Numbered from the stretch's first letter, positions 45,155 to 57,590 are shown. The stretch is 64,000 nucleotides of DNA from Microlunatus sp. Gsoil 973 (GCF_009707365.1 NZ_CP046122.1:372001-436000); one strand, 5' to 3'. The notes: a model not told the origin generated them from the sequence alone. Numbers and translations are program-made.

Positions 45155-45660
45155 ACCGGCAGGACGTGGCCGCGACGCTGGCGCTGCCGATCGCCCAGGA
45201 GCTGCTGGCGTCGTCGATCCCGGCGCGCCTGGCCTACACAGGTCTCGACGGTCTCCCCCGCGTGATCCCGCTCGGTTTCCTCTTGACCGGCGAGCACTTC
45301 GTGATGGGCACCGTACCCGCCTCGGCGAAGGTCGGTGCGCTGCGGGCGAACCCCGAGGTCGCCATCACCGTCGACACGCAGGACCAATGGCCGCCCCGGG
45401 CGCTGCTGATCCGCGGCCGGGCAGACCTCCAGCAGGTCAGCGGAGTCCCCGACGCGTATGTCGAGGCGTGCCGCAAGCTGATTCCGCCGGCGGACTTCCC
45501 GGCCTGGGAGGCGGGCGTACGCGCCCTGTACGAGGAGATGGTGCTGATCAGCGTCGAGCCGCATTGGGCCCGGTTGCTGGATTTCGAGACGACCGCGCCG
45601 AAGGCCGTCGAGGACCTCGCCCGGCGGCAGCAGGCTGCGGGCAGATCACAGACCGGCTAA
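45151..45660 (+). CDS. Pyridoxamine 5'-phosphate oxidase-family protein
   Basis: 169-residue flavin- or F420-binding split-barrel protein. The opening IAQELLASSIPARLAYTGLDGLPRVIPLGF, then GTVPASAKVGALRANPEVAITVDTQ and ALLIRGRADLQQVSG, are the family core. The end (HWARLLDFETTAPKAVEDL) resembles the subgroup that binds F420 or heme. It is coupled to the RibD-like gene by a 4 nt overlap, so both act in one small HxlR-controlled redox unit (inference). Confidence 0.85.
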   Translation: MNRQDVAATLALPIAQELLASSIPARLAYTGLDGLPRVIPLGFLLTGEHFVMGTVPASAKVGALRANPEVAITVDTQDQWPPRALLIRGRADLQQVSGVPDAYVEACRKLIPPADFPAWEAGVRALYEEMVLISVEPHWARLLDFETTAPKAVEDLARRQQAAGRSQTG

Positions 45661-45852
45661 TCCTTGGGTGGATGGGCCGCGGATCACTAGACTCGTCGTG
45701 TTCCCGTCAACCTAATCTGCGAGGAAGTCCTGAGTAGCACATCCCGGTCGGCCGCGGCAACGGCACCCGAAGCCAAGCGCGCCGACGATGGCCAGTCCGT
45801 AACAGCATCGACCAGCACAGCATCGCCCGATCCGGGTCCGGTCTCCCGCAAG

Positions 45853-46920
45853 GTGACTATCCCGACCTCGATCAACATGGTCAGCGTGCTCGGGCCGGGG
45901 GACGCCTTCCTGCGGATCCTCGAGCGGGACCTGGACGCCGACATCCATGTCCGCGGCAACGAGATCACTCTGGGCGGCACAGCGGCGGCGACCGACATGG
46001 GCGCGGAGGTGCTCGGCGAGATCGTCACCATCGTTCGCACCGGGCAGGGGATGACCAGCGACGGCGTGGAACGGCTGGTCGGCATGATCGCCGACCGCGA
46101 GGGTGCCCGGCCCTCGGACATCCTGACCCACAACATCCTGTCCAGCCGAGGCAAGACGATTCGGCCCAAGACGCTGAACCAGAAGCGGTACGTCGACGCC
46201 ATAGACAAGCACACGGTGATCTTCGGTATCGGTCCGGCCGGTACCGGCAAGACCTATCTCGCCGTGGCCAAGGCGGTCCAGGCGCTGCAGAACAAGGATG
46301 TCAACCGGATCATCCTGACCAGACCGGCCGTTGAGGCGGGGGAGCACCTCGGCTTCCTGCCGGGCACCCTGAACGACAAGATCGATCCGTACCTGCGGCC
46401 GTTGTACGACGCCCTGCACGACATGATCGACCCGGATTCCATTCCGCAGTTGCTGACCTCGGGGACGATCGAGGTCGCCCCGCTGGCCTTCATGCGTGGG
46501 CGCACTCTCAATGACTCGTTCATCATCCTCGACGAGGCACAGAACACCTCGATGGAACAGATGAAGATGTTCCTGACCCGGTTGGGGTTCAACTCCAAGA
46601 TGGTGGTCACCGGTGACATCACCCAGGTCGACCTGCCCGGCGGGACGCGCAGCGGTCTGCGCGTGGTGCAGGGCATCCTGGACCAGGTCGAGGACATCGC
46701 CTTCTGTAACCTGACCAACCACGATGTGGTGCGTAACAAGCTGGTCGGTCGGATCGTCGCCGCCTACGACAGGTTCGAGCAGACCGACAAACAGGCCGAC
46801 AAGCCGTTCGACCGGCAATCCGACCGGCAATCCGACCGGCAGTCCGACCGGCAACCGGGCAGGCGTGGTGACAGGACGGGTGACCGTGACCAGCGCCCGA
46901 CGATGGGACACCGACGATGA
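45853..46920 (+). CDS. phoH: PhoH-family ATPase
   Basis: P-loop ATPase of the PhoH/PhoL type, probably acting with YbeY in RNA or ribosome maintenance. Walker A is GIGPAGTGKTYLAVAKA (about residue 127), Walker B is SFIILDEAQNTS (about residue 225) and TGDITQVDLP follows. GTG 45853 is the first standard start, but the family usually has about 25 more residues. The frame stays open upstream to a CTG at 45730 that follows GAGGAAG, so that may be the true start. The C-terminus carries a 12-bp tandem repeat giving DRQS four times and then a basic tail. ybeY starts inside its stop codon. Confidence 0.92.
   Translation: MTIPTSINMVSVLGPGDAFLRILERDLDADIHVRGNEITLGGTAAATDMGAEVLGEIVTIVRTGQGMTSDGVERLVGMIADREGARPSDILTHNILSSRGKTIRPKTLNQKRYVDAIDKHTVIFGIGPAGTGKTYLAVAKAVQALQNKDVNRIILTRPAVEAGEHLGFLPGTLNDKIDPYLRPLYDALHDMIDPDSIPQLLTSGTIEVAPLAFMRGRTLNDSFIILDEAQNTSMEQMKMFLTRLGFNSKMVVTGDITQVDLPGGTRSGLRVVQGILDQVEDIAFCNLTNHDVVRNKLVGRIVAAYDRFEQTDKQADKPFDRQSDRQSDRQSDRQPGRRGDRTGDRDQRPTMGHRR
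46809..46856. repeat. 12-bp tandem repeat at the 3' end of phoH
   Basis: About four copies of CGACCGGCAATC encode FDRQSDRQSDRQSDRQ. Because the unit is a multiple of three, copy-number change keeps the frame; it lies outside the conserved ATPase domain. Confidence 0.85.
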
Positions 46921-47411
46921 CCGTTGAGATCAACAACGAGTCCGGTTTGGAGGCCGACAGTACCGGCCTCGTCCGACTGGCCGAGTTCACCCTGTCACAG
47001 TTGCGGATCCATCCGCAGGCAGAGTTGTCCATCCTGCTGGTCGACGAGGACACCATGTCGGCCTACCACGAGAAGTACATGGGTGAACCCGGGCCGACCG
47101 ACGTGCTCAGCTTTCCGATGGACGAGCTGCGCATCCCCGAGGACGACGACGAGCCGCCGGTCGGCCTGCTCGGCGACATCGTGCTCTGCCCGGCCGTGAC
47201 CAGCAGGCAGGCCGCCGAACACGGCCGGACACCCGACGCCGAGGCCGAATACCTGCTGGTCCACGGATTGCTGCACCTGCTCGGTCTCGATCACGCCGAA
47301 CCGGCGGAGAAGGCCGAGATGTTCGGCCTCAAGGACAGGTTGCTGCAGTTGTGGGACACCGAACGGGGCGTGCGCATCCACGGCCCGTCCGGTACGGCTC
47401 CGGCGAGTTGA
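46917..47411 (+). CDS. ybeY: Endoribonuclease YbeY
   Basis: Single-strand endoribonuclease for 16S rRNA 3'-end maturation and ribosome quality control, 164 residues. The zinc motif H-x3-H-x5-H reads VHGLLHLLGLDHAEP (about residue 117), and YMGEPGPTDVLSFPMD is the other conserved block. ATG overlaps the phoH stop by 4 nt. The CNNM-type transporter gene follows directly. The order phoH-ybeY-CNNM-CDA-like-era is standard in actinobacteria. Confidence 0.95.
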   Translation: MTVEINNESGLEADSTGLVRLAEFTLSQLRIHPQAELSILLVDEDTMSAYHEKYMGEPGPTDVLSFPMDELRIPEDDDEPPVGLLGDIVLCPAVTSRQAAEHGRTPDAEAEYLLVHGLLHLLGLDHAEPAEKAEMFGLKDRLLQLWDTERGVRIHGPSGTAPAS

Positions 47412-47413
47412 TC

Positions 47414-48754
47414 ATGACCGAACAGGACTGGCTCCAGCTCGTCATCGCCCTGATCCTGGTGATCATCGGCGGCCTGCTGGCCGCAGCCGAATCCGCACTG
47501 CAGTCCTTCTCCCGATCCCGGGCCGAACGGCTGGTCGAGGAGGGCAGGCCGGGTGCGGCGCGGGTGCAGCAGATCATGGACGACCCGCCGCGCTACCTGA
47601 ACACCGCGCTGCTGGTGCGGACGGTCGTGGAGATCTGCTCGATCGTGCTGGTCGCCCTGGTGATCTTCGACGAGTTCAGCCACGACTGGTCCCGGATCCT
47701 GCTGTCGGCGGGCATCATGATCGTGATCAGTTACGTCTGGTGGGGTGTCGCACCGCGAACCATCGGCCGCCAGCATGCCGATCGCATCGCGGTTGCCGTT
47801 GCCGGTCCGCTCGCCCTGATCACCTCCGTCCTCGGGCCGATCCCCAAGTTGCTGATCCTGATCGGGAACGCGCTGACACCGGGCAAGGGATTCCGCGAGG
47901 GCCCGTTCTCGACCGAGGCAGAACTGCGCGAGATGGTCGACCTGGCCGAAGCCAGTCAACTGATCGAGAAGGGCGAGCGGGAGATGATCCACTCGGTCTT
48001 CGAGCTCGGTGACACGGTTGTCAAAGAGGTCATGGTGCCACGCCCCGACATGGTCTACATCGAGGCCACCAAGACGCTCCGTCAGGCCATGTCGTTGTGT
48101 CTACGGTCGGGTTTCAGCCGGATCCCGGTGATCGGCGACGGGCTCGACGACGTGGTCGGCGTGCTGTATCTCAAAGACGTGATCAAGCGGGTGTACGACT
48201 TCCCCCAGTCGGAGAGCACCGAGAAGGTCAGCCAGCTGATGCGGAAGCCGGAATGGTGCCCCGACTCCAAGCCGATCGACGAGTTGCTCCGTGAGATGCA
48301 GCTCAAACACAGCCACCTGGTGATCGTCGTCGACGAGTTCGGTGGCACAGCGGGAATGGCGACGATCGAGGACATCCTCGAGGAGATCGTCGGCGAGATC
48401 ACCGACGAGTACGACCAGGAGAACACCGACATCACCAAACTCGGCGACGAGCGCTTCCGGGTGTCGTCGCGGCTACCGATCGACGAGCTGGGCGAGCTCT
48501 TCGGTCTGCAACTGGAGGACGAGGATGTCGACACCGTCGGTGGCCTGATGGCCAAGGTGCTCAACAAGGTCCCGATCGCCGGTGCGGTGGTCAAGTACGA
48601 CGGACTGGAACTGGTCGCCGAGCGCTCCACCGGACGGCGGAACAAGGTCGGAACCGTCGTCGTCGGTCGCATCGACGACGAATCGACCGAAGCCGACGAG
48701 GACCGTACGATGATCATCGCACCGTCCGACGCCGACCCCGCAAAGGCCTCCTGA
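47414..48754 (+). CDS. CNNM/CorC-type transporter (hemolysin family protein)
   Basis: Membrane protein of 446 residues. The N-terminal DUF21/CNNM domain has about four helices (WLQLVIALILVIIGGLLAAAESALQ; VVEICSIVLVALVIF; ILLSAGIMIVISYVWWG). It is followed by two CBS domains (VMVPRPDMVYIEATKTLRQ and LKHSHLVIVVDEFGGTAGMATIEDILEEIVGEI) and the C-terminal CorC_HlyC domain (FRVSSRLPIDELGELFGLQL). Family members move or sense Mg/Co, and a hemolysin role is a historical name. ATG 47414 is used, 2 nt after the ybeY stop. Confidence 0.92.
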   Translation: MTEQDWLQLVIALILVIIGGLLAAAESALQSFSRSRAERLVEEGRPGAARVQQIMDDPPRYLNTALLVRTVVEICSIVLVALVIFDEFSHDWSRILLSAGIMIVISYVWWGVAPRTIGRQHADRIAVAVAGPLALITSVLGPIPKLLILIGNALTPGKGFREGPFSTEAELREMVDLAEASQLIEKGEREMIHSVFELGDTVVKEVMVPRPDMVYIEATKTLRQAMSLCLRSGFSRIPVIGDGLDDVVGVLYLKDVIKRVYDFPQSESTEKVSQLMRKPEWCPDSKPIDELLREMQLKHSHLVIVVDEFGGTAGMATIEDILEEIVGEITDEYDQENTDITKLGDERFRVSSRLPIDELGELFGLQLEDEDVDTVGGLMAKVLNKVPIAGAVVKYDGLELVAERSTGRRNKVGTVVVGRIDDESTEADEDRTMIIAPSDADPAKAS

Positions 48755-48757
48755 TCC

Positions 48758-49111
48758 ATGACCGCTGAGCTGATCGCACCGACCGATCCCGAGGATCTCA
48801 AGATCATCACGCTGGCCCGGTCGGCGATGGCCAGGACCCAGTCGGTCCAGGGTGCCAGCGTCCGGGACACCGATGGCAGGACCTACGCCGCGGCCACCGT
48901 CGATCTTGATCATCTGAAGCTCTCCGCGGTCCAGGTGGCCGTTGCGATGGCGGTGTCCTCGGGTGCGCCGGGGCTCGAGGCGGTCGCGGTGTCCGGCGCT
49001 GCACCGACCGCCGATGATCTTGCCGTCGTCTCCGACCTTCGGGGGTCCGGCGTCGTCGTCTGGGTCACCGACACCCAAGGTACGGTGACCGACAGGGTCG
49101 CCCTGACATGA
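48758..49111 (+). CDS. Degenerate cytidine deaminase-like protein
   Basis: 117-residue protein with the fold pattern of cytidine deaminase (LARSAMARTQSVQGASVRDTDGRTYAAATVDLDHLKLSAVQVAVAMAVSSG would align to the core). The catalytic His/Cys-Ala-Glu is replaced by Val-Asp-Leu and there is no Pro-Cys-x2-Cys zinc motif; the protein has no Cys at all. It is therefore not an active deaminase. A similar small protein lies between the CNNM-type gene and era in mycobacteria. It starts 4 nt after the transporter stop and overlaps era by 4 nt, so it is co-translated with them. Confidence 0.8.
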   Translation: MTAELIAPTDPEDLKIITLARSAMARTQSVQGASVRDTDGRTYAAATVDLDHLKLSAVQVAVAMAVSSGAPGLEAVAVSGAAPTADDLAVVSDLRGSGVVVWVTDTQGTVTDRVALT

Positions 49112-50040
49112 GCGAATCCCCGCCGGCCTTCCGGTCCGGTTTCGCCTGCTTCGTCGGCCGACCCAACGCGGGCAAGTCGACGCTGACCAATGCCCTGGTC
49201 GGCAGCAAGATCGTCATCGCCTCGAGCAAGCCGCAGACCACTCGGCATGCGGTGCGCGGCATCGTCAACCGCGACGACGCCCAACTGGTGCTGATCGACA
49301 CCCCGGGTCTGCACAAGCCGCGGACCCTGCTCGGCGAACGTCTCAACGATCTTGTCCGGGCCACCTGGTCCGAGGTCGACGTGATCGGCGTCTGCCTTCC
49401 GGCCAACCAGAAGATCGGTCCCGGTGACACCTTCCTGGTCAGCGAGATCGCCAGACTTCCCCAGCGGCCCAAGCTGGTGGCGGTGGCCACCAAATCCGAC
49501 CTGGCCGCTCCCGACCGGATGGCCGAGCATGTGGCCCGAATCCAGGCGCTCGAGTCCGAGCTGTCCATCGAATGGGCCGAGATCGTACCGGTTTCGGCGG
49601 TCGGCGGTGATCAACTGCAGCTGCTGACCGACCTGCTGGTCGGCCTGTTGCCGTCCGGCCCGCAGCTGTATCCCGACGGCGAGATCTCCGACGAGCCGGA
49701 GGAACAGCTGGTCGCAGAGCTCATCCGGGAAGCGGCGCTGGAGGGCGTACGGGACGAGCTCCCGCATTCCATTGCGGTCGAGATCGACGAGATGCGGCTG
49801 CGTGCCGACCGTCCCGAGGACAAGCCGTTGCTGGACGTGTTCGCGTCGATGATCGTCGAGCGCGAGTCCCAGAAGGGCATCGTGATCGGCCACAAGGGGA
49901 GCCGGCTCAAGCAGGTCGGCCAGTCCGCCCGGAAGCAGATCCAGGCCATCCTGGGTACGCCGGTCTACCTCGACCTCAAGGTCAAGGTGCTCAAGGACTG
50001 GCAGCGTGACGCCAAACACCTGAACCGCCTCGGTTTCTGA
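49108..50040 (+). CDS. era: GTPase Era
   Basis: Ribosome-assembly GTPase that binds 16S rRNA near its 3' end, 310 residues. G1 VGRPNAGKSTLTNALVG (residue 15), the switch SSKPQTTRHAVRGI, G3 IDTPGLHKPR and G4 ATKSDL are intact. The C-terminal KH domain has SQKGIVIGHKGSRLKQVGQS. Its ATG overlaps the upstream gene stop (ATGA). A 120 bp spacer then precedes the NIPSNAP gene. Confidence 0.96.
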   Translation: MSESPPAFRSGFACFVGRPNAGKSTLTNALVGSKIVIASSKPQTTRHAVRGIVNRDDAQLVLIDTPGLHKPRTLLGERLNDLVRATWSEVDVIGVCLPANQKIGPGDTFLVSEIARLPQRPKLVAVATKSDLAAPDRMAEHVARIQALESELSIEWAEIVPVSAVGGDQLQLLTDLLVGLLPSGPQLYPDGEISDEPEEQLVAELIREAALEGVRDELPHSIAVEIDEMRLRADRPEDKPLLDVFASMIVERESQKGIVIGHKGSRLKQVGQSARKQIQAILGTPVYLDLKVKVLKDWQRDAKHLNRLGF

Positions 50041-50159
50041 GATCGCACCGGATTTCGGCCGAGGCGATCGTCCGGCAACGCGGGACGCGGCGAAGGTCGC
50101 CGCCTGCGGCGCATCAGCCCGCCGAACGGGGCCTCCCGGGGTCTGCGAGGATGACGGCC

Positions 50160-50498
50160 ATGAGCGAGCGGATCTTCGAGTTGCGCACCTATGTCACCAA
50201 CCCGGGGAAGCTCGCGGCACTGCATCGGCGGTTCCGCGAGCACACCCTCGGGTTGTTCGAACGGCACGGCATGGAGGTGGTCGGCTTCTTCACCCCCACA
50301 GAGGGTCCGGACGCGGAGCGTACGCTGATCTACCTGTTGGCATTTCCCGATCGGGCAACCGCGGATCAGGCCTGGCAGAACTTCCGGACCGACCCCGACT
50401 GGATCAAGGCCAAGGACGAGTCGGAGGTCGACGGTCCGCTGATGGAGCGCATCGAGTCGCAGTTCCTCGACCCCACCGACTACTCACCGGTCCGCTAG
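50160..50498 (+). CDS. NIPSNAP-family protein
   Basis: 112-residue ferredoxin-like-fold protein with the NIPSNAP signature IFELRTYVTNPGKLAALHRRF at the N-terminus and LIYLLAFPDRATADQAWQNF in the middle. ATG 50160 is preferred over ATG 50151 because GCGAGG is 9 nt upstream. The function is unknown; dimeric alpha/beta-barrel proteins of this type often bind small hydrophobic molecules. It stands alone after era. Confidence 0.85.
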   Translation: MSERIFELRTYVTNPGKLAALHRRFREHTLGLFERHGMEVVGFFTPTEGPDAERTLIYLLAFPDRATADQAWQNFRTDPDWIKAKDESEVDGPLMERIESQFLDPTDYSPVR

Positions 50499-50526
50499 CT
50501 CGCCTCCTGGCACAGATCCCCGGGGA

Positions 50527-51534
50527 TCATTCGTCCTTGTCGAGCACCTGCTGATAGGTGTCGAAGACCCGGGACAGCCGGTAGCCGATGGCCTCGTTGG
50601 CGTTGATCATGTAGCTGTTGTCGGCGTTGTTCCAGGTCTCGATCCGTTCGATCTGCGGTTCGGTCTCGGCCAGCCAGCGCATCATCTCCAGCTTGACCAG
50701 CGTGCCGAGGCGATGCCCGCGGTGATCACGATGGACCGCGGTGTCGTACTGCCAGCCGTAGGTCGGCTGGAGCGGCTGCACCATCATCACCGTGTGCCCG
50801 CCGATCTCACCGGTCTGCTTGTGCCGGGCGAAGACGCGATAGAGCTTCTCTCCCTTGCCCTGCGCCGCGGTCTCGAAATCGCGGAGCCGCTGCAGATCGA
50901 ACTTCTCGTCCTCGAAGTCCAGGTCGCCCATCGGTGCGTCGTTGATCGCCGCCGTCACCGCGACCAACTGTTCCAGCACGGCGTCGTCGGTCGGCACCAT
51001 GGTCCGGACCAGCTCGTAGTCGGCCGCCTTGACCTGCGCCTCCGCGTACAGCTTGTCGAGCTGATCATGATCAAGCTCTGCCGGGTACTGGAAACGGCGG
51101 GCGTCGTGGCTGGCGTAGGTGAATCCCTGGCTCCTCAGGAACGTCGCGGCGACCTCGTCGTCGTGGGCACACCCCGCCCAGACGGTGAACCGGCCCATCT
51201 CCCGGGCCCTCCGGAGCAACTCGGCGGCCATCGCCGTCCCGTGCCCCTGCCGGCGGTGATCCGGGTGGACCATCATCCCGACGCTGACCATGTGCAGATT
51301 GTCGCGCTGGGGCGCGTTCAGCCGGATCGACCCCACCGGTTCCGACCAGCCGTCGGGGTAGTACAGGTAGCGTTCGCCCGGTTCCAGGTCCCAGCCGTAC
51401 TTCATGTTCCCGGCGACAAGCTCCGGAAGGGCCGGCGGCTCCTCCGGGTCGTCGACCGCATTGACGGCGTTGAACATGTCGGCGACAAGGGCGACGGCCG
51501 TCACGTCGTCCGGGCTCACCTGCTGATAAGGCAT
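50527..51534 (-). CDS. Double-GNAT N-acetyltransferase
   Basis: 335-residue protein with two GNAT repeats. The first (residues about 20-155) has the acetyl-CoA site VGMMVHPDHRRQGHGTAMAAEL (RRQGHG). The second (about 170-330) has YDTAVHRDHRGHRLGTLVKLEMM and a C-terminal IETWNNADNSYMINANEAIGY, a pattern shared with mycothiol-synthase-like and drug-modifying tandem GNATs. The start ATG at 51532-51534 has AAGGCAGG 7 nt upstream. The frame is open for 22 codons upstream without a signal. The substrate is unknown. Confidence 0.86.
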   Translation of the reverse strand: MPYQQVSPDDVTAVALVADMFNAVNAVDDPEEPPALPELVAGNMKYGWDLEPGERYLYYPDGWSEPVGSIRLNAPQRDNLHMVSVGMMVHPDHRRQGHGTAMAAELLRRAREMGRFTVWAGCAHDDEVAATFLRSQGFTYASHDARRFQYPAELDHDQLDKLYAEAQVKAADYELVRTMVPTDDAVLEQLVAVTAAINDAPMGDLDFEDEKFDLQRLRDFETAAQGKGEKLYRVFARHKQTGEIGGHTVMMVQPLQPTYGWQYDTAVHRDHRGHRLGTLVKLEMMRWLAETEPQIERIETWNNADNSYMINANEAIGYRLSRVFDTYQQVLDKDE

Positions 51535-51596
51535 GGCGAAAGCCTGCCTTGCGACGGCCCCCCGGTCCACCGGATTTCGGTGGCCGGGAGCCCGGA

Positions 51597-53280
51597 TCAC
51601 TGCTGCAGCCAGGCGGTGGCATACCCCGCGAGACGGCTCGGGTGTTCCGGCCCGGATTCACTGCTGTTGCCGGGTCCGCCGGCGCTGCTGAGCAGCAGCT
51701 CGCCGTCGGGCAGCGGCACCGGCGTTGCGCCGAAGTTGGTGACCGACAACCAGCCGTTCGGCCGCCGGAACGCCAAGACCTCCGGTTGCCCGACATCCAC
51801 CCATTCCAGCAGCTCGTCGGCCTGCAGCCGGTGTCTTTGTCGCAGCGCCGACCGATAGAGCTCCAGGGTCGATCCGGGGTCACCGGCCTGCACCGAGACC
51901 GCGTAGCCGCCGAACCAGTCCGGCTGCGGCAGATGCGCTGGGCCGGCGCCGAAACCGTACGAGGTGCCCTCGGCCGTCCAGGGCAGCGGTACGCGACAGC
52001 CGTCCCGACCGATCTCGCGACCCTCGGTGCGGAAGAAGGCCGGATCCTGGCGACGGTCGGCCGGGATGGAGGCGACCTCGGGCAGGCCGAGTTCCTCACC
52101 CTGGTAGAGGTACGCACTCCCCGGCAGGGCCAGGGCCAGCAGGGTCGCTGCCCGGGCCTTGGCCAGCCCGGTGACCCGGTCCTCCTGTTCGGGTGGGCCG
52201 CCCGGCCTTGAGCCAGTCCTGGCCGGCCGACGGACCGAATTCGCCGGCCGGTTCGAGCGGAGGCAGGCCGTAGCGCGTGGCGTGCCGGACGACATCGTGG
52301 TTGGAGAACACCCAGGTGCTCGACGCGCCGGACCGAGCCGCCAGGTCGAGATTCTCGGTGATGATCTTGCGGAACTCCTCGACATCGAAGGTGGCCCGCA
52401 GCAGGTCGAAGTTGAACGCCTGGCCGAGCCCTTCCGGACTCGCGTAACGCACCCGACGATGGGCCGGCACCCACGCCTCGGCGACGGCGGTCAGCGGCGG
52501 GGTGTAGCGGTTGAACACCTTGCGCCACTCGGCATAGATCTCGTGCACCTCGTCGCGGTCCCAGATCGGATGCTCACCGTCGGCGAAGGTGCCCTCCAGC
52601 AACGTCGCATGGTCCGGGAGTTCGTCGGGCAGATCCTTGGTCAGGGCATGGGCGACGTCGATCCGGAAGCCGTCGACGCCGCGATCGCCCCAGAATTCCA
52701 AGGTATGCAGGAATTCCGTCCTGACATCGGGATGGTCCCAGTTGAAGTCGGGCTGTTCGGGAGCGAACAGGTGCAGGTACCACTGGCCGTCTGCAACGCG
52801 TGCCCAGGCCGGCCCACCGAACACCGACTGCCAGTCCGACGGCGGCAGCTCCCCGTTCTCTCCGGTCCCGTCGCGGAAGATGTAGCGGTCCCGGGCGGGG
52901 GAGCCGGGCCCCGCCTGAAGTGCCTCGGCGAACCAGCGATGGCGGTCGGAGCTGTGGTTGGGCACGATGTCGATGATCAACTTGATCCCGACCTCGTGCA
53001 GCAGCGTGGCCAACCGGTCGAATTCGGCCAGCGTGCCGATCCGCGGATCGATGTCCCGGTAGTCGTCGACGTCGTAACCGCCGTCGGCCAGCGCCGACGG
53101 GTAGAACGGGCTCAGCCACACGGCGTCGACGCCGAGGGCGGCCAGGTAGTCGATCCGGGAGATGATGCCCTGCAGGTCACCGATGCCGTCTCCGTTGCCG
53201 TCGGCGAAGCTTCGCGGGTAGATCTGGTACACCACGGCCTGGCGCCACCAGTCTGCCGCGGCACTGCTCTTCTCAACCAT
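51597..53280 (-). pseudogene. GH13 alpha-glucosidase, frameshifted as printed
   Basis: Alpha-amylase-family glycosidase of the oligo-1,6-glucosidase type. Region I is DIVPNHSSD, region II is GFRIDVAHAL with the nucleophile Asp, region III is TAVAEAW with the acid Glu, and region IV is FSNHDVVRH. The C-terminal part is in another frame (from PPEQEDRVTGLAKARAATLL through LYQGEELGLPEV). The C run at 52201-52203 appears one base too long; removing one gives a continuous 560-residue enzyme, the normal length. The break lies after all catalytic residues, which fits a sequence error. ATG 53280 or 53289 is the start. It is divergent from the leuA leader. Confidence 0.87.
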
Positions 53281-53365
53281 GCGCGGCATGCTAATCGCGG
53301 GTGCGGCAGATCCACGCAACGACGGCTGCTAAAGTGCTTCTCGTGGCTTTTCGGCTGCTCCTCCT

Positions 53366-56400
<3,035 letters not shown>

Positions 56401-56404
<4 letters not shown>

Positions 56405-57590
56405 CGGCCGAGGTCCGCGACCGCCGGGCCGTCGTCCGCTGGCGGAACGCGATCATCATCGCGTTCGCCCTGGGCGGCATCGTGATGTCCACCTGGGGCC
56501 CGCGGTTGCCGAGCCTGCGAGCCGATCTCGATGTCGACAACTCCTTCCTCGGCATGATCCTCGGTGGGGTGACCATCGGGTCGATCGGCGGACTGCTGTC
56601 CTCCTCGGCGCTCCTCGGCCGGCTGGGTGCGCGGCTGGCTATCCGTACCACCCTGTGGCTGAGTGCGGTCGGCATCGCCGGCATCGGGCTGGGCGCAGGA
56701 GTCGCCCACAGCGTGGTACTGACCGCCGCCGGCTTCGTTGCCGTCGGGTTCGGCATCGGCTCGGCCGATGTCATGATCAATGTCGAGGGCTCGGCTGTCG
56801 AGCGGGCGGCGGGCCGGACGCTGATGCCGCTGATGCACGCTGCCTGGTCGGCGGGAGTGATCATCGGCTCGGCCATCGGTGCGGCAGCCGCGGCGCTCTC
56901 GATCCCGTTCGCTTGGCAGTTCGTCGGCGAGGCGTTCTTGGTGACCATTGCGACGACGATCGCCACCGGCTTCATTCCGGTGGCCGCCCCCAGCAGGGGC
57001 GGAAGCCGCCGGTCAGGGACCGGATCCGCGACTGGCTGCGCGGCTGGACCGATCTGCGACTGTTGATGATCGGACTGGTGATGCTCGGCGTCGAACTCGG
57101 CGAGGGCTCGGCCAACAACTGGCTCACCCTCGGCGTACGGGATGGCCACGGCCGGTCCGACGCGGTTGCCGCGGCGTACTTCACGGTCTTCGCGATCGGC
57201 GAGACCGTGGCCCGGGTCGGCGGCGGGCCGCTGGTGGATCGGATCGGCCGGGTGATGACCATCCGGGTCACCACTGCGCTTGGCGTCATCGGGCTGTTGG
57301 GGTTCATCCTGGGTGGCCCGGCACCGGTGGTCCTGGTCGGCGTCGTGCTCTGGGCGATCGGTGTCTCGATGGGCTTCCCGCTCGGCATGTCCGCGGCCGC
57401 CGACAGCGGTCCCGATCCGGCGGCCCGGGTGAGCGTGGTCGCCTCGATCGGCTACATCGCCAATCTCGGCGGTCCGCCGGTCGTCGGCGCCCTCTCCGAA
57501 CACGTCGGCCTGCTGAACGCCCTCTTCGTGATCATCGCTCTGCTGCTGGTCGGCTTCTTCTGCGCCGGCTCGCTCCGCCGCCCCGCTTGA
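56401..57590 (+). pseudogene. MFS transporter, frameshifted as printed
   Basis: Major facilitator protein with two six-helix halves. The first half (RNAIIIAFALGGIVMSTWGPRLP, then GVTIGSIGGLLSSSALLGRLGARLAIR, the loop 2-3 motif) is in one frame to about 56990. The second half (LLMIGLVMLGVELGEGSANN through FVIIALLLVGFFCAG) is in another. The G run at 56996-56999 seems one base short; adding one G gives a continuous 396-residue protein. The break falls in the central cytoplasmic loop. The family resembles sugar/drug MFS (FucP/YbjJ-like). GTG start overlaps the upstream gene stop. Confidence 0.86.
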
